From Nemophila menziesii (lineage: Eukaryota; Streptophyta; Magnoliopsida; Boraginales; Hydrophyllaceae), in NCBI GenBank assembly GCA_029959085.1, contig JARWIR010000008.1:21624001-21688000 (forward strand): DNA of 64,000 nt. The letters are read 5' to 3'. Of the stretch, positions 31,616-42,341 are shown piece after piece (positions within the stretch are counted from its first letter, which is position 1; each line of letters opens with the position of its first letter). The notes beneath the pieces were generated by a model. It was not told the origin of the DNA. It searched no databases and saw only the letters and a program-made list of their open reading frames with translations. The position numbers were made by a program, and so were the translations under genes.

Positions 31616-32140
31616 AGCTTCTTTCAATCAAGAGGGGTTGCAGGTATTGGTGAAATTGTAAGGGACAAATACGGCTCGTGTATCGCGGGTTTTGTGGGTC
31701 CTTGCTTAGCCGTTTCTTCACTTACTTCGGAACTTTTCGCGTTACATTTTAGCTTGAAATGGGCTAAGAAAAATGGGTACACGGATCTTTGTATTGAAAC
31801 TGATTCAGAGGAGCTCCACGCGCTAGTGAAGGGCGGTGGGAGCTCAACTCGCTATGAGATGGACTCGGAGAAGTTCTACGCGTTAGTGAAGGGCGGTAGG
31901 AACTTAAGTAGTCGCAATGTTTCGATACTTAGAGAGTGTTTCTTATTATTGAAAGATTTCCCCCGGGTTGAAGTTAATCGCATTTTTCGTGAAGCAAATT
32001 TATGTGCAGATAGACTAGCAAAAGAAGGTGCAACTTTGTATTCTATTACTTTGGAGTTTGTTGAGCCTCCTGAGTATCTTTCGAGCTTTATTATGAGGGA
32101 CCGAGTTGGACATGCAACTGCTAGAGTTGTATTAGATTAA
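31616..32140 (+). pseudogene. LINE RNase H domain with internal tandem duplication
   Basis: The frame reads GIGEIVRDKYGSCIAGF, SELFAL (catalytic Glu), CIETDSEELHAL (catalytic Asp) and REANLCADRLAKEG (final Asp), then PPEYLSS and a TAA at 32138-32140. The first catalytic Asp is missing because the insertion begins downstream of it, so it cannot be active. It has no start codon of its own. In-frame duplication of about 60 bp doubles the segment around DSEELHALVKGG (about 31798-31920); the second copy reads DSEKFYALVKGG. Confidence 0.82.
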
Positions 32141-32210
32141 TAAGAACTTTGGTTCTTCCTTGCAATTTTTAGTTCTTAACGGCTTTAATGCCTCTCTTGT
32201 ATGCAAAAAA
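31616..32210 (+). mobile_element. Strongly 5'-truncated LINE carrying only RNase H, 595 bp
   Basis: The insert is bounded by a perfect 14-bp duplication and ends with an A-run (32204-32210), the standard signature of target-primed LINE insertion. It contains little more than the RNase H domain and the 3' UTR. It may be the best preserved LINE insert in the window. Confidence 0.88.
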
Positions 32211-32224
32211 AAGATTTGATTAGC
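32211..32224. repeat. 14-bp target-site duplication of the LINE 3' end, right
   Basis: AAGATTTGATTAGC; partner of 31602-31615. Confidence 0.9.
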
Positions 32225-32282
32225 GAGCTTAATTTTAATTTTGCTCGAATATTAGATATAATAATGAAATAATTGTATTGTT

Positions 32283-32362
32283 ATGTCAATGCCCGAGTGG
32301 TTAATAAGGATGGACTGTAAATGCACTAACAATATGTCTACGTTCCTTGTCCTTCAAAAATG
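32283..32362 (+). pseudogene. trnY-GUA: Plastid-derived trnY-GUA relic
   Basis: TGCCCGAGTGGTTAAT, GGACTGTAAAT (anticodon GTA) and CAATATGTCTACG follow plastid tRNA-Tyr closely. The T-arm and the 3' acceptor half are eroded, so a tRNA cannot form. Together with trnD to its right it keeps the plastid gene order and spacing, showing transfer of plastid DNA to the nucleus (a NUPT). Confidence 0.82.
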
Positions 32363-32417
32363 TATGCTACAAAGATTTTAAAAAGAGAACATTTTTTCTA
32401 TAAATCCCCTATTTTTT

Positions 32418-32492
32418 TGGAATTATAGTTCAATGGGTCATAGCACCGTCGTGTCAAAGCGGAAGCCATAGATTCGAGCCCCATCAGTCTTG
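32418..32492 (+). pseudogene. trnD-GUC: Plastid-derived trnD-GUC relic
   Basis: It follows plastid tRNA-Asp along its whole length: TATAGTTCAATGGGTCA-AGCACC, the anticodon loop with GTC, and GATTCGAGCCCCATCAGTC. Several substitutions break the acceptor and anticodon stems (for example CGTCGTGTCAAAGCG). The GGTCCAATAAAA tail after it also resembles plastid spacer. It is not expected to be functional. Confidence 0.85.
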
Positions 32493-32989
32493 ATGGGTCC
32501 AATAAAAGCATCAATTAGTTTATGAACATATTTTTGTATAATTTTAGAAAAATACATATAATAGTGTTGTTTTAATAGAATAAAAAAGGTCTTTTGCCCC
32601 TTTAACATTTGTAAATTGATATTTTAGACCAGGATGTAATTTAAAATGGATTCATAACATTTTTGTTCAAATAAATTGATAAATATGTTAGAAAATGACT
32701 TATATTCTCCTACTTGATCCAAACATTATATTTGATATTTTATCTTAATCATAAATATATGAATCATGGCGATAAGTCTTCAAATATTGAGAGTATTATC
32801 TTCCATGTATCACAATATATTTATCTCTTTATTATTTTTTATGTTGTAATTGTACTTAATATATAAACCATATGTATATTCTTGGTCCTAACTAAATTAT
32901 TTTCTCAAATGAAATTAAGGTGCGCAATGTATATGAGAAAATATCACAATAGATAATTATTATATTAATGATAGTGTCATACACAAACA

Positions 32990-34237
32990 CTACATGATAG
33001 GACCAAGCCTCATACTCACTACATGATCCTTGAATTTCATTGGTGGCATGCCTTTAGTCAATGGATCAGCGATCATTAATTCAGTACTAATGTGTTCAAT
33101 GACCACCTTTTTATCTTTAACACGTTCCCTTATGGCTAAATATTTAATGTCGATGTGCTTACTTCGACTTCCACTTTTATTGTTTTTAGCCATAAAAACA
33201 GTTGCTGAATTATTGCAGAATATTCTTAATGGTCTAGAGATAGAATCCATAATTCTACGTCCAGATACAAAACCCTTAAGCCATACACCTTGTGAAGTAG
33301 CCTCAAAACAAGAGACGAACTCAGCTTCCATAGTAGAATTTGCAGTCATAGCCTGTTTGACACTTTTCCATGACACAGCTCCACCGGCCATTATAAAAAT
33401 GTATCCTGATGTTGACTTGCGTGAATCAACACAACCGGTAAAATCAGAATTTGAGAATCCGACCACCTCTAAATTGTTTGTTCGCCTATACATAAGCATA
33501 TACTCCTTGGTTCCTTGGAGATATCTCATTACTTTCTTTGCAGCTTTCCAGTGGTCAATACCTGGGTTACTTTGATATCTACCCAACATTCCAACTACAA
33601 ATGCGATATCAGGTCTTGTGCAAACCTGAGCATACATCAAACTTCCGATAGCAGAAGCATATGGAATGTTCTTCATTTGTTCTCTCTCTAAATCATTATT
33701 TGAAGTTTGGTTCAAATTGAATTTATCACCCTTCACTATGGTAGAAACACTTGGTGAACAATCCTTCATCCGAAATCTCTCTAAAACTTTATTGATATAG
33801 GTTTCCTGAGACAAGCCCAAGACACCTTGAAATCTGTCTCTATGAATCTTAATGCCAATGACATAAGACGCCTCGCCCATATCTTTCATATCAAATTTTT
33901 TAGAGAGAAATTGTTTCACCTCATGAAGCAAACCCTTATCATTAGTCACAAGCAAAATATCATCCACATATAAAACAAGAAAACAAATTTTGCTCCCACT
34001 AATATTTTGGTATATACATTGATCCATGGGGTTTTCAACAAATCCAAATGATGAAACTACTCCATGAAATTTAAAATACCATTGACGGGAAGCTTGTTTT
34101 AATCCGTATATGGATTTCTTAAGCTTACAAACTAACTGCTCACCAGCGCTAGAGATAAAACCTTCAGGTTTTTTCATATAAACCTCTTCCTCTAGATCTC
34201 CATTAAGGAATGTCGTTTTCACACCCATTTGGTGCAA
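32990..34237 (-). CDS. Copia-D RT-RNase H remnant, 415 codons
   Basis: This is the longest open part of Copia-D. It starts in the middle of the RT and has no ATG (the first codon is TTG). It holds V-KTTFLNGDLEEEVYM-KPEGF (RT motif A with the catalytic Asp changed to K-T context), YVDDILL (motif C), a PYASAIGSLMYA block, and an RNase H with GFSNSDFTGC, MEAEFVS and CNNSATVFMAKN. Several normally invariant acidic residues are replaced (SDSDFAG to SNSDFTG; DN to NN), so it is inactive despite being open. Confidence 0.8.
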   Translation of the reverse strand: MHQMGVKTTFLNGDLEEEVYMKKPEGFISSAGEQLVCKLKKSIYGLKQASRQWYFKFHGVVSSFGFVENPMDQCIYQNISGSKICFLVLYVDDILLVTNDKGLLHEVKQFLSKKFDMKDMGEASYVIGIKIHRDRFQGVLGLSQETYINKVLERFRMKDCSPSVSTIVKGDKFNLNQTSNNDLEREQMKNIPYASAIGSLMYAQVCTRPDIAFVVGMLGRYQSNPGIDHWKAAKKVMRYLQGTKEYMLMYRRTNNLEVVGFSNSDFTGCVDSRKSTSGYIFIMAGGAVSWKSVKQAMTANSTMEAEFVSCFEATSQGVWLKGFVSGRRIMDSISRPLRIFCNNSATVFMAKNNKSGSRSKHIDIKYLAIRERVKDKKVVIEHISTELMIADPLTKGMPPMKFKDHVVSMRLGPIM

Positions 34238-35716
34238 CTCAAGATCAAAATGTGCGACTAATGCTAAAATAATGCGTAAGGAATCTTTCTTAGATACATG
34301 AGAAAAATTCTTTGTGTAATCAATTCCTTAGCAATAAATCTGGCTTTGTATCTCTCGATATTGCCTAATGAGTCTTTCTTGGTTTTAAATACCCATTTAC
34401 AACCAATGGCTTTAGCCCCATTAGGCAATTCCACAAGTTCCCAAACATCATTGTTCTTCATGGAATTCATTTCCTCTTTCATCGCATTGTACCATAAATT
34501 TGATTCTTTGCAACTTATGGCTTGTGAAAAGTCAGAAGGATCATTTTTTACTCCAAAATTATAGTCAGATTCTTGAAGATATACTACATAATCACTAGAA
34601 AATGATGACTTCTTAAACCTGGTAGACCTTCTTAATGTTGTATCATCATTATCTGTATGAAGTTCAACTTGTGGTTCATAATTACTAGGTTCATCATGAA
34701 CACCTTGATCTATCAGAATATCGTCAACAACTTGTGGTTCTTCAACGATTGAACGTTCAACACTAGATTGTACTTGAGGGGTGTTATGAACAATAATCAT
34801 TCTATCACTTGAAGTGGAAGGTTGAATTCCTGAATGGTCAATATCGGAAATTACATTTCTAATTTGATCGTACCCACTGATTAAGTCATATTCAAGAAAC
34901 TTGCATTTCTTGATTCCACAAATCTAGAGTTGTGGGTTGGACAGTAAAATCTGTAACCTTTAGACCGCTCAGCATATCCAATAAAATGCCCATTGATGGT
35001 CCTTGGGTCCAGTTTTTTCTCTTGTAGATTATAAATCCTGACTTCAGACGGGCATCCCCATACGCGCATATGTTTCAAACTCGGTTTCCAACCTTTTCAT
35101 AATTCAAATGGTGTCTTTGAGACATCCTTGGTTGGAACTCGGTTTAATATATGCACTGCCGTTTTTTAAGCTTCAATCCACAAGTTTTTAGGAAGATCGG
35201 AGTTGCTAAGCATACTCCGTACCATGTCCAATAATGTTCGGTTTCTCCTTTCTGCTACACCATTCTGATCCGATGAACCAGGCATGTTGTATAGGGCAAC
35301 AATCCCATGCCCTTAGAGAAACTGAGCAAACGGACCAGGTGCTTGTCCATCTTTAGTATATCTACCATAATATTCACCACCTCTATCTGATCTCACAATC
35401 TTTATATGTTTTCCACATTGTTTCTCTACTTCAGCCTTAAATATTTTAAAGGCATCTAATGCTTCGATCTTGTTATGAAGCATGTAGAGATACATATATC
35501 GTGAGTAATCATCAATAAAGGTTATAAAATATTTCTGACCATGCATATCCATGTCAGGACAACATATATCTGTATGTATGATTTTGAATAAATCTGAACT
35601 CCTATTGGCACCTTTCTTTGACTTGTTGGTCTGCTTTTCCTTAATGCAATCCACACATAACAAGGTAGGATTACCTTTATCCTGAAGCCATTTCTAGAAT
35701 TTAGCATATTCCTTCT

Positions 35717-36268
35717 TCATGTGTCCTTTCTTTTTACAGAAAAACACTTAGCTTCTTTCTTAATATCAGCTTGAGGTGCTATTTTACCTTTCCCCTTCTG
35801 ATTGTTCTTTGGTTTGTCTTTTCCTTGAGTAGTCATCATTTCACTTTCACCTTGTTCCATTGACAACCTTTCTTCTTCTTGAATACACATGGTCATGAGT
35901 TCATTGATTGACAATTTATCTTTATGTGTGTTATAGGAGATTTTGAAAGGTCCATATTGATTTGGAAGGGTGTTCAAAATATAGGGCACAAGAAAAGACT
36001 CGAAAATCTGTACCTCGAGATTCTTAAGTTGAGCCGAAATATCTCTCATCTGCATGATGTGCCCACGCACACCTCTAACACTTGTGAGCCTAAGTGAAGA
36101 GAGCTTCATTATTAGAGTGCTTGCTAAAGCCTTGTCTGAAGTGACGAATTGGTCATCAATGGCTTTAAGTAAATTTTGGACATTATCATGGTGATTTACT
36201 GAACCACGGATGCTTGCTGATAATTTTGTCTTAATAAACATCACACTGAGGCGATTGATCGCTCCCAT
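35717..36268 (-). pseudogene. Copia-D Gag remnant
   Basis: It carries a UBN2-type region: an LSSLRLTSVRGVRGHIMQM segment, then LNTLPNQYGPFKISYNTHK and ELMTMCIQEEERL, as in Gags of plant Copia elements. A lysine-rich tail and the first residues of a CF-x-K-x-KG knuckle follow. The N terminus is lost to a frameshift near 36270-36340. Confidence 0.75.
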
Positions 36269-37283
36269 TTTTCATAAAGTGCAATATCTGCTGGAGTGCT
36301 TTTGTCTGTAAGAGCAGGTGGTTCAGTTTTTTTTAATAGCATCATCTATGTCCATCCACCCTAAGTGAAGGAGAACTCTTTCTTTCCAAGACTTATAATT
36401 ATCCCCATTAAGTTCGGGAATGTCACTAAGGATATCAGAAAAATTATCAGGTTTTGATGCTGCAAATAAAGATTACATGCTTATTAATAAATAGACTATT
36501 AATAAATATCATGTTTCACCAATGCAAATCATGGTCTAATAAATCTAAGACATAAAAATTGCTTGTGGGCTAAATTTTTAATTCAATAAGATTTATAATC
36601 ATATGAAAAAATATATAAAAATACTCAATCATTACTAAATAATAAAACTATCAAATAATTATTAAGTCAAAATTCCTGTGGGAAAATTACGAATAATTTG
36701 ATATTTTATCCTAATTAGTTATTTAAATAATAATATTCATGTGAGATAAAATTATTATATTAAAATAAATAATTACAATTTATGTCTAATTTCATTATAT
36801 GATCTTATACCATAATACATATTTCATTCAACTAAGATGTTGTGGCTATTCTTTGATTAAATAAAATATGTTGATCACTTAAACAATTCAATATACCATA
36901 CTAAAATTTTATGAGTATATAAAACTATATAACAAAAATAGAATAAAATAAACCATATACTTTATTCACATTTTGTTTACCTAGTTATACTCATAAAATA
37001 AATAAAGTACATGAAGTATGAATATAAAAATATAAATAAATACCTGGAGGCCGAAGTAAAACTTAAGGATAAAAAATCCAAAAGTACCATATGTCTAAAT
37101 GAAAACTAAAATGTCTCATGGATTCTAATCATCTTCAACTGTAGGACATGTTAGATTCAACACAAAAAAACATTTTGCAAAATTGTTTTGGCTAAATTAC
37201 TTCAGCCATGAACTAAGCAAAAAAAATATATAAAAGTTTAAAATAAATCAAAGCAGAGGTATGCTTTAGGCTCTGATACCAAA

Positions 37284-37875
37284 TGTTAAAAGAAACGATC
37301 AAAAAAATACGGAATAAATAAATAGATCGAAAAAGAGTAATGATACCTCCGACCATTGATGTCTTAAGAAACTTTTCCTTATGTTTTTGTTCTTCCAAAC
37401 TCTCAAACATTCAACTATAGATGGTGTATAATTTTTGTGTGAATGAATTGAGTTTAGGGACCAAAACTCTAGTATATATAGCCAATACTCATCAAGCTTT
37501 TTAATGGCAATGAATTAGGTGTTACAACCTTTCATTTGCAAATGGTTAATAGAAAAGTGTTACAACTTTTCATTTGTATTAGATTAATAGAAAAATCATT
37601 AAGATAAAATTAGTGGACGAATTAATGTTGGATCATGAAAAGCCAAAAGTCATAAGTTTATTTTATTCATCAGTTTAAAATAAAGACTAATATAATAAAA
37701 TAAAATTTTATATTAATAAAATAAAAAATGACTTATAAAATGATGTAATCCTTTGTTGGAACTGTTGTGTTACTAATTTAATAAATTAGAAAAACATCAT
37801 AAACAATAATAAAAACTAAGAATATATAAAAGAAGTAAATAAATTTATTTTTCAAAATTCATATTGGGTCCAAGT
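37284..37875 (-). repeat. 5' LTR of Copia-D (outer end uncertain)
   Basis: It begins TGTTAAAAGAAACG after the primer site. On the minus strand a CCAAT-like word is next to TATATATA (37480-37471), a good core promoter. No second LTR exists in the window for comparison; I place the outer end where gypsy-like reading begins. Confidence 0.5.
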
Positions 37876-37879
37876 TTAA

Positions 37880-38672
37880 AAAACATTTTAACCATGTTTT
37901 CTTGCCTTGTACTTTGATTGTATTGTCTGAAATGACTCTAGTAATGGTAAATGTCCCGATCTAAGTAATTGTTTAGTTTAATGGTTTATTTTGGGAATTT
38001 GAGCTTTTGTACAATTTCATCTTACACCCCAAATTCATATTCTTCTTTTTTCCACATGGTTTCCCTTGGGGTATTAATATTTGAGATTTTGGTCACCCCT
38101 TGGAACATTGATACCTTTCTTTTATTCACGTTTCCTGAAGCGTAAACATTTGGGATCATCTTTGATGCTCAAGGTAACGGAGCCTTCGTACACATTGATC
38201 ATTGTGTACCCCGTGGCCAAGAATAGACTCCCCATTTCGAGAGTGACATTCTTATATGCATCGTAATAAAGTATAATACAGTTAGCATGTATAATGAGGT
38301 TCCTACTTGCACAAAAACATCCTCGATCAATTCCCACGAGCTTGTTAATGTACGATCTGCCATTTTTAATATGGCGGAGATCGAATTTTCTTCTCCAATA
38401 CCCAACTCATCAAAAACACTTTTAAAATGAGGTTCATGCTCTCTCCAAAGTCAGAAAATACTTTCCCATTAAAACCACCACCAATCTTGACTTGAAGGTT
38501 AAAACCTCCTGGATATTTGAGCTTGGGTGGAAAATCCCTTTGTACATTGGCAGATGTCTTCTCGATTAACGCCACAATCTCGTACTCTACAAATTTTTTC
38601 TTTTTGGAGAGTGTCTCCTTGAATAATCTCATATTTTTTTGGTATTTTCTTGATGGTTTTGAGCAAGGAAAT
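37880..38672 (-). pseudogene. Athila-like gypsy relic, part 3: protease region
   Basis: Minus-strand frames read KKFVEYEIVALIEK, then PPKLKYPGGFNLQ, SDFGESMNLI, KMADRTLTS and LFLATGYTMINVYEG. These follow the conserved order of the gypsy Athila/Tat Gag-protease region; SDFGES replaces the usual catalytic DLGAS. It is joined to 45487-45883 across element II, with reading continuous through the GAAAT duplication. RT and integrase are not in the window. Confidence 0.75.
38668..38672. repeat. 5-bp target-site duplication of element II, left
   Basis: GAAAT; identical at 45482-45486. Confidence 0.95.
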
Positions 38673-39512
38673 TGAAAGTCCTAGAGGGGGGGTGAATAGG
38701 ATTACTAATAAGATTAATGCCTAATTAAAAAATCTTTTGGACAATTATAAGTTTAAGAGAAAACTTCAAGGTCAACTAATTAAAACAAACTCTTATAGGA
38801 TCATGCAAAGGAGGGAAGAGTTTAAATATAAAAGTATAGCAAGTAAAACGTCAAACCAATATCTTAAAACTACTCTAGAAGACTATATGTTAGATAACCT
38901 AGATAAACAATATCAATTAACTCAAGCTAGCATATTATCAAACATATAGAGTGCGGAAAGTAAAAAGAGTAGGGATAGAAAGATACACACGATTTATAGT
39001 GGTTCGGTTTCCCTACATCCACTACCTAAGGAAGCCTCCTTAGGATTTCAAGCTTTTCACTAAGCTTCCGTGTCTCTCTTAACCGGGTCGAGAACACAAT
39101 AACCTTTACAAACTCTTCGATAACACGAAGGACAAACCACTTGTGTAATCACAACACAAGGACACCAAGTATACTCCCTATACTTGAATTCTCTCTTAAT
39201 CTATCTATTACAAGACCTAGACTTAAGAGGATAGCAACAAAGTGTTTAAAGGTTTGCTAATAAAAGCTTGTAACTAAAACTCCTAAAAGAGTGGATATGA
39301 CTATATGCTTGTTTACTCCTCTTGAGTGGATAGAACCTTGTGGCTTAATTGATTAACTCCTTGAAAGGATTTATAAGCTCACTAGGATTGAATTTGACTA
39401 TGTATAGCACTTGACACCTTCTTGAATGATAGCAATTAAGCCCCTTAATGTTTGTAATTAGTTGGTGTATTTGTAGCCTTCAAAGATCTTCAATTTATAG
39501 TAGAAAATGGCT

Positions 39513-39523
39513 TCCAACGGTCA
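39513..39523. promoter_or_regulatory. MSA-like site in U3 of element II
   Basis: TCCAACGGTCA, a full match to YCYAACGGYYA, 13 bases upstream of the TATA box. Two weaker AACGGAT words follow at about 39535 and 39557. Confidence 0.6.
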
Positions 39524-39606
39524 TAAGACTTGGGTCCAACGGATCTATTAATCTCCCAACGGATATATTCCTTATGACTTGTCTTTTGTGCATAAAACCC
39601 TTTTGT

Positions 39607-39740
39607 GCGGTGTACCGCGGATATGGTCCGGTGCACCGCAGAGCTGTTCGACTTAACTTTGAGCTTACTGGTCGGACTAACCAATGTACCGCAACCCTGG
39701 TCCGTAAGCTTGGTCCGGTATACCGCAGCGGTGTACCGCG
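39607..39740. promoter_or_regulatory. Inverted-motif array in U3 of element II
   Basis: Contains GCGGTGTACCGC, CCGGTGCACCGC, AATGTACCGC, CCGGTATACCGC and GCGGTGTACCGC. It is shorter than the arrays of elements I and III. The second copy is at 45032-45165. Confidence 0.75.
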
Positions 39741-40056
39741 CCAAGTAACTTTGAAGGATAATGACTTGGATCAATAAATCTTCTTCACGAAAGTTGTTGG
39801 AAACATTATTCTGAGAATCTTTGAAGTTGAAAACTGAAGCTAATTCTCAATATACATAAAGATAAGGTTAATAGCATTTGTATGAGAATTAGTTTCTTAA
39901 GATAAAACAATAAAGATGATCAACATGATAAAGAAAGAGCTTTTTGATGAATAATGAGTGCACTATAGAATGTTAAGAACAATAGAAATAAGCACACTAA
40001 ACATAAGAGGATTTGTCACATTAAAACAACCTATTAAGGGAGGCTATATGCCAACA

Positions 40057-40071
40057 ATCTCCCCCTTTTTG
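40057..40071 (-). other. Polypurine tract of element II
   Basis: The coding strand reads AAAAAGGGGGAGAT beside the 3' LTR, as in element I. More GGGGGAG tracts follow at about 40142, 40233 and 40543. Confidence 0.85.
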
Positions 40072-41102
40072 ATGATGACAAATCCTTCACTAAAACACCT
40101 TAGGAATGATATGAAAGTTTAAGCACTAAAGAAATAAAGCTCCCCCTCACAAAAAGCATAAGATTTTAGATGCATTTGTGAGTGTTTAAAACGTGCAAGT
40201 TTTGAAGGTTTTAGTGCACATAATATTTCTCCCCCTTTGTCTTCATCAAAAAGACGGGGTAAAAACAACTAAGAATAGAAGAGCAAGATCTCGAGTGAAT
40301 AGATTTTAAACAATGATTTAGAGAGTGTGCAAGAGTTTTAGTATAAAAATGATTTTTTAGAAAAAGATGCACAAAGATAGATATGAGTAAAGCAAGAGCT
40401 AAGGATAGAGATTTTTACCAACTCCTTGATCGATAGAATTTGATTTCATATGCTTTCTAATGACACAAACAATTAGTTGCAAAATATGAAATAAATGATT
40501 TGTCTAAGCATTTGAGTCTTAAAATATGATTTAGCAAAGACTCCCCCTTACAAAATGCATATAGTTTGTTTCAATTTTGTAAACGTTTGATTGACAATTT
40601 TCCCTAATAAGAACACTTGAAATCATTTTGAAGAAATTTAGGGGTAAAACTGTAATTTGTTGAAAAGCAAGGGGTCAAGATGTATTTTTCAAAATTTTTG
40701 GGGACTAAACGCAATTTTGAAAAATCTTTTGGGGACCGAAATGCAAATTTCAAACTTTTTAGGAACAAGGCTAAAAAGAACAAACTATAGGGACTAAGGA
40801 GCAATATCAAGAATTAGATGAAGAAGTACCTATAACATCAAAGAACATGTTAGCAACATAAAAACCAAATCAAAGATGATAAGCAACTAACAATCACGAT
40901 AAGAACATAACTAGTTTAACCAATTATCCAAATAAAACATTTAGCATCCTAACATAAAAACCAAATAAACCAAAGTAGCAATATCCTAGATGTCCAAAAC
41001 ACGGACCCACAAATACTTAAAAAGCATAAACACACCACAAACTAAAAAACAACCACATAAGCATAAAGACCCATAAACCACCAAGAAAGATAAAAAGAAG
41101 AT
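40072..41102 (-). other. 3' untranslated region of element II
   Basis: No coding frame. It has repeated purine tracts and, at about 40620-40800, a series of GGGGACTAAACGCAATTTTGAAAA-type units (plus strand). The same repeat type is expanded in element III. Confidence 0.7.
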
Positions 41103-42341
41103 TTAACGAGTATCACGAGGAGAGCGGCTCCTAGACCTTCTTCCATTTCCAATATCATCACGAATACAAGAGACATCATTTTTCATACAAGAAAGCTCAT
41201 TCGCAAGATGCCCTATTTTATCTTCCAAAACCCCAAATTTCCTTTCAATTTTGTCTTCCAAAGCCACAAATTTACTACCTATATAATCCATGAAACGAGA
41301 CATAGCGCTTTCAAAACCGGATGGATTAGGAGGGTTTACATTGGTGGGTTGGCTTGGAGTGGGCTCATTTGGAATAGGGTTTTGTTGGGCCGGGTTATCT
41401 AATAATTGAAGAGTTTCAAGCTCCGGACCATCGGTTCTACTTTTAGCTTCAAGGATGTGATTACGAATAGTAGCATCCGAAATACGATTAATAAAGGAGA
41501 CCGAAACATAGGTGTTGTTATAAATGACAAATTTCATTCTAAGAATCGTGAGATAATCGAAACTCCATGACTTATTGATTGGTTTCACATTTGTCCCTCC
41601 AAAAGAAATATCATTAGCTTCAAAGACTTTGGAAAGAAAAATACCGTAAGGGACTTTATCCCGAGAGGCTCTAGCATGATTCATCCATTTGAACATTATT
41701 GCAATAATGTTAATCGGTTGTTTGGTGAAGATCAAATATAAAAGATAAGCTTCATAGGGGATAAGTTTTGCATCATGCTTATCTTTCGGAATCACGGCCG
41801 AGATAAGAAACTTGTGAGCCACAATGAATTCCGGATCAAAGTTACGAATATTCCAATTTCCATCGGGAACAACCATTCTTCCATTAACAAAATCATTAAC
41901 CTCATTTTGAGCAATTATATCAATATTAGAGTTATCCCAACCACTAGACCAAAACCCGCTAAAACCATCCGAAGGAATGTGAAATTGAGTACACAAAGTA
42001 GTAGACTTTAAACGTAAAACGGTACCCGAAACAGTTGACTTAATTGAAGAAGTAGCATGATTATATTCAAAATTAGTATAAAATTCTTCGATTAACCCGA
42101 TTGCCAAATGACTACCCGAAAAAGCAAATATTTTATGACATTTTTGAAATGAAAGAAGATCAAATAGAGAGTTTTCACCGGAGGGAAAGGCCGAAGCACT
42201 CATTGTTCTACCCGGAAGAGCATCGAATGGCCGGAGTGGAGGTGGTGTTGGTGACCTCGCCGGAGATGGTTCACGGTGGCGGCTGGAGGAGGCTCCGGTG
42301 GGGGCTTTCTTCTTGTTAGCAGCGGTTTTGGTTCGAACCAT
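41103..42341 (-). CDS. Extra ORF of element II, 'putative plant transposon protein' type (412 residues)
   Basis: It has an ATG at 42341 and an unbroken frame. The first 50 residues are Lys/Arg, Pro and Ser-rich (APTGASSSRHREPSPARSP), probably disordered. A globular part (about 60-300) has a HKIFAF start, AIGLIEEFYTNFEYN, STTLCTQFHIPSDGF and LIPYEAYLLYLIFTKQPINI. This pattern resembles the domain called 'putative plant transposon protein' found in many plant retroelements; the match is from memory. Next comes a Pro/Asn-rich linker, then a heptad-like coiled coil (about 345-400) and an SR-like tail (RRSRSRSPRD). Function is unknown; RNA binding or particle assembly is a guess. The GCGG-TGYA-CCGC motif pair 195-225 bases upstream suggests its own promoter. 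Confidence 0.82.
   Translation of the reverse strand: MVRTKTAANKKKAPTGASSSRHREPSPARSPTPPPLRPFDALPGRTMSASAFPSGENSLFDLLSFQKCHKIFAFSGSHLAIGLIEEFYTNFEYNHATSSIKSTVSGTVLRLKSTTLCTQFHIPSDGFSGFWSSGWDNSNIDIIAQNEVNDFVNGRMVVPDGNWNIRNFDPEFIVAHKFLISAVIPKDKHDAKLIPYEAYLLYLIFTKQPINIIAIMFKWMNHARASRDKVPYGIFLSKVFEANDISFGGTNVKPINKSWSFDYLTILRMKFVIYNNTYVSVSFINRISDATIRNHILEAKSRTDGPELETLQLLDNPAQQNPIPNEPTPSQPTNVNPPNPSGFESAMSRFMDYIGSKFVALEDKIERKFGVLEDKIGHLANELSCMKNDVSCIRDDIGNGRRSRSRSPRDTR

Larger units (their letters stand above)
32690..37283 (-). pseudogene. Broken Copia element interior ('Copia-D')
   Basis: Minus-strand pieces in order: primer site at 37281-37269, leader (37268-36290), Gag (36268-35717), a short protease/pre-integrase part (35707-35640), integrase (35663-35313, with a D-x-F-I-DDYSRY block and SDRGGEY), a hinge (35078-34881), the start of RT (34800-34264), and a long open RT-RNase H frame (34237-32990). 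At least five frameshifts or stops separate these parts. Before the end a spacer (32989-32690) contains TATTCTCCTACTTGATCC, as in the 3' region of related elements. The 3' LTR is missing; the plastid insert lies where it would be. Confidence 0.85.
38673..40056 (-). repeat. Element II 3' LTR (1384 bp)
   Basis: It contains the motif array at 39607-39740, MSA-like TCCAACGGTCA at 39513-39523 and a TATA box (CTATAAATTG on the minus strand, 39500-39491). Confidence 0.95.

Noticed and set aside
32283..32492. Functional tRNA-Tyr and tRNA-Asp genes
   Set aside because: Stem mismatches and a truncated T-arm in trnY show decayed plastid copies.
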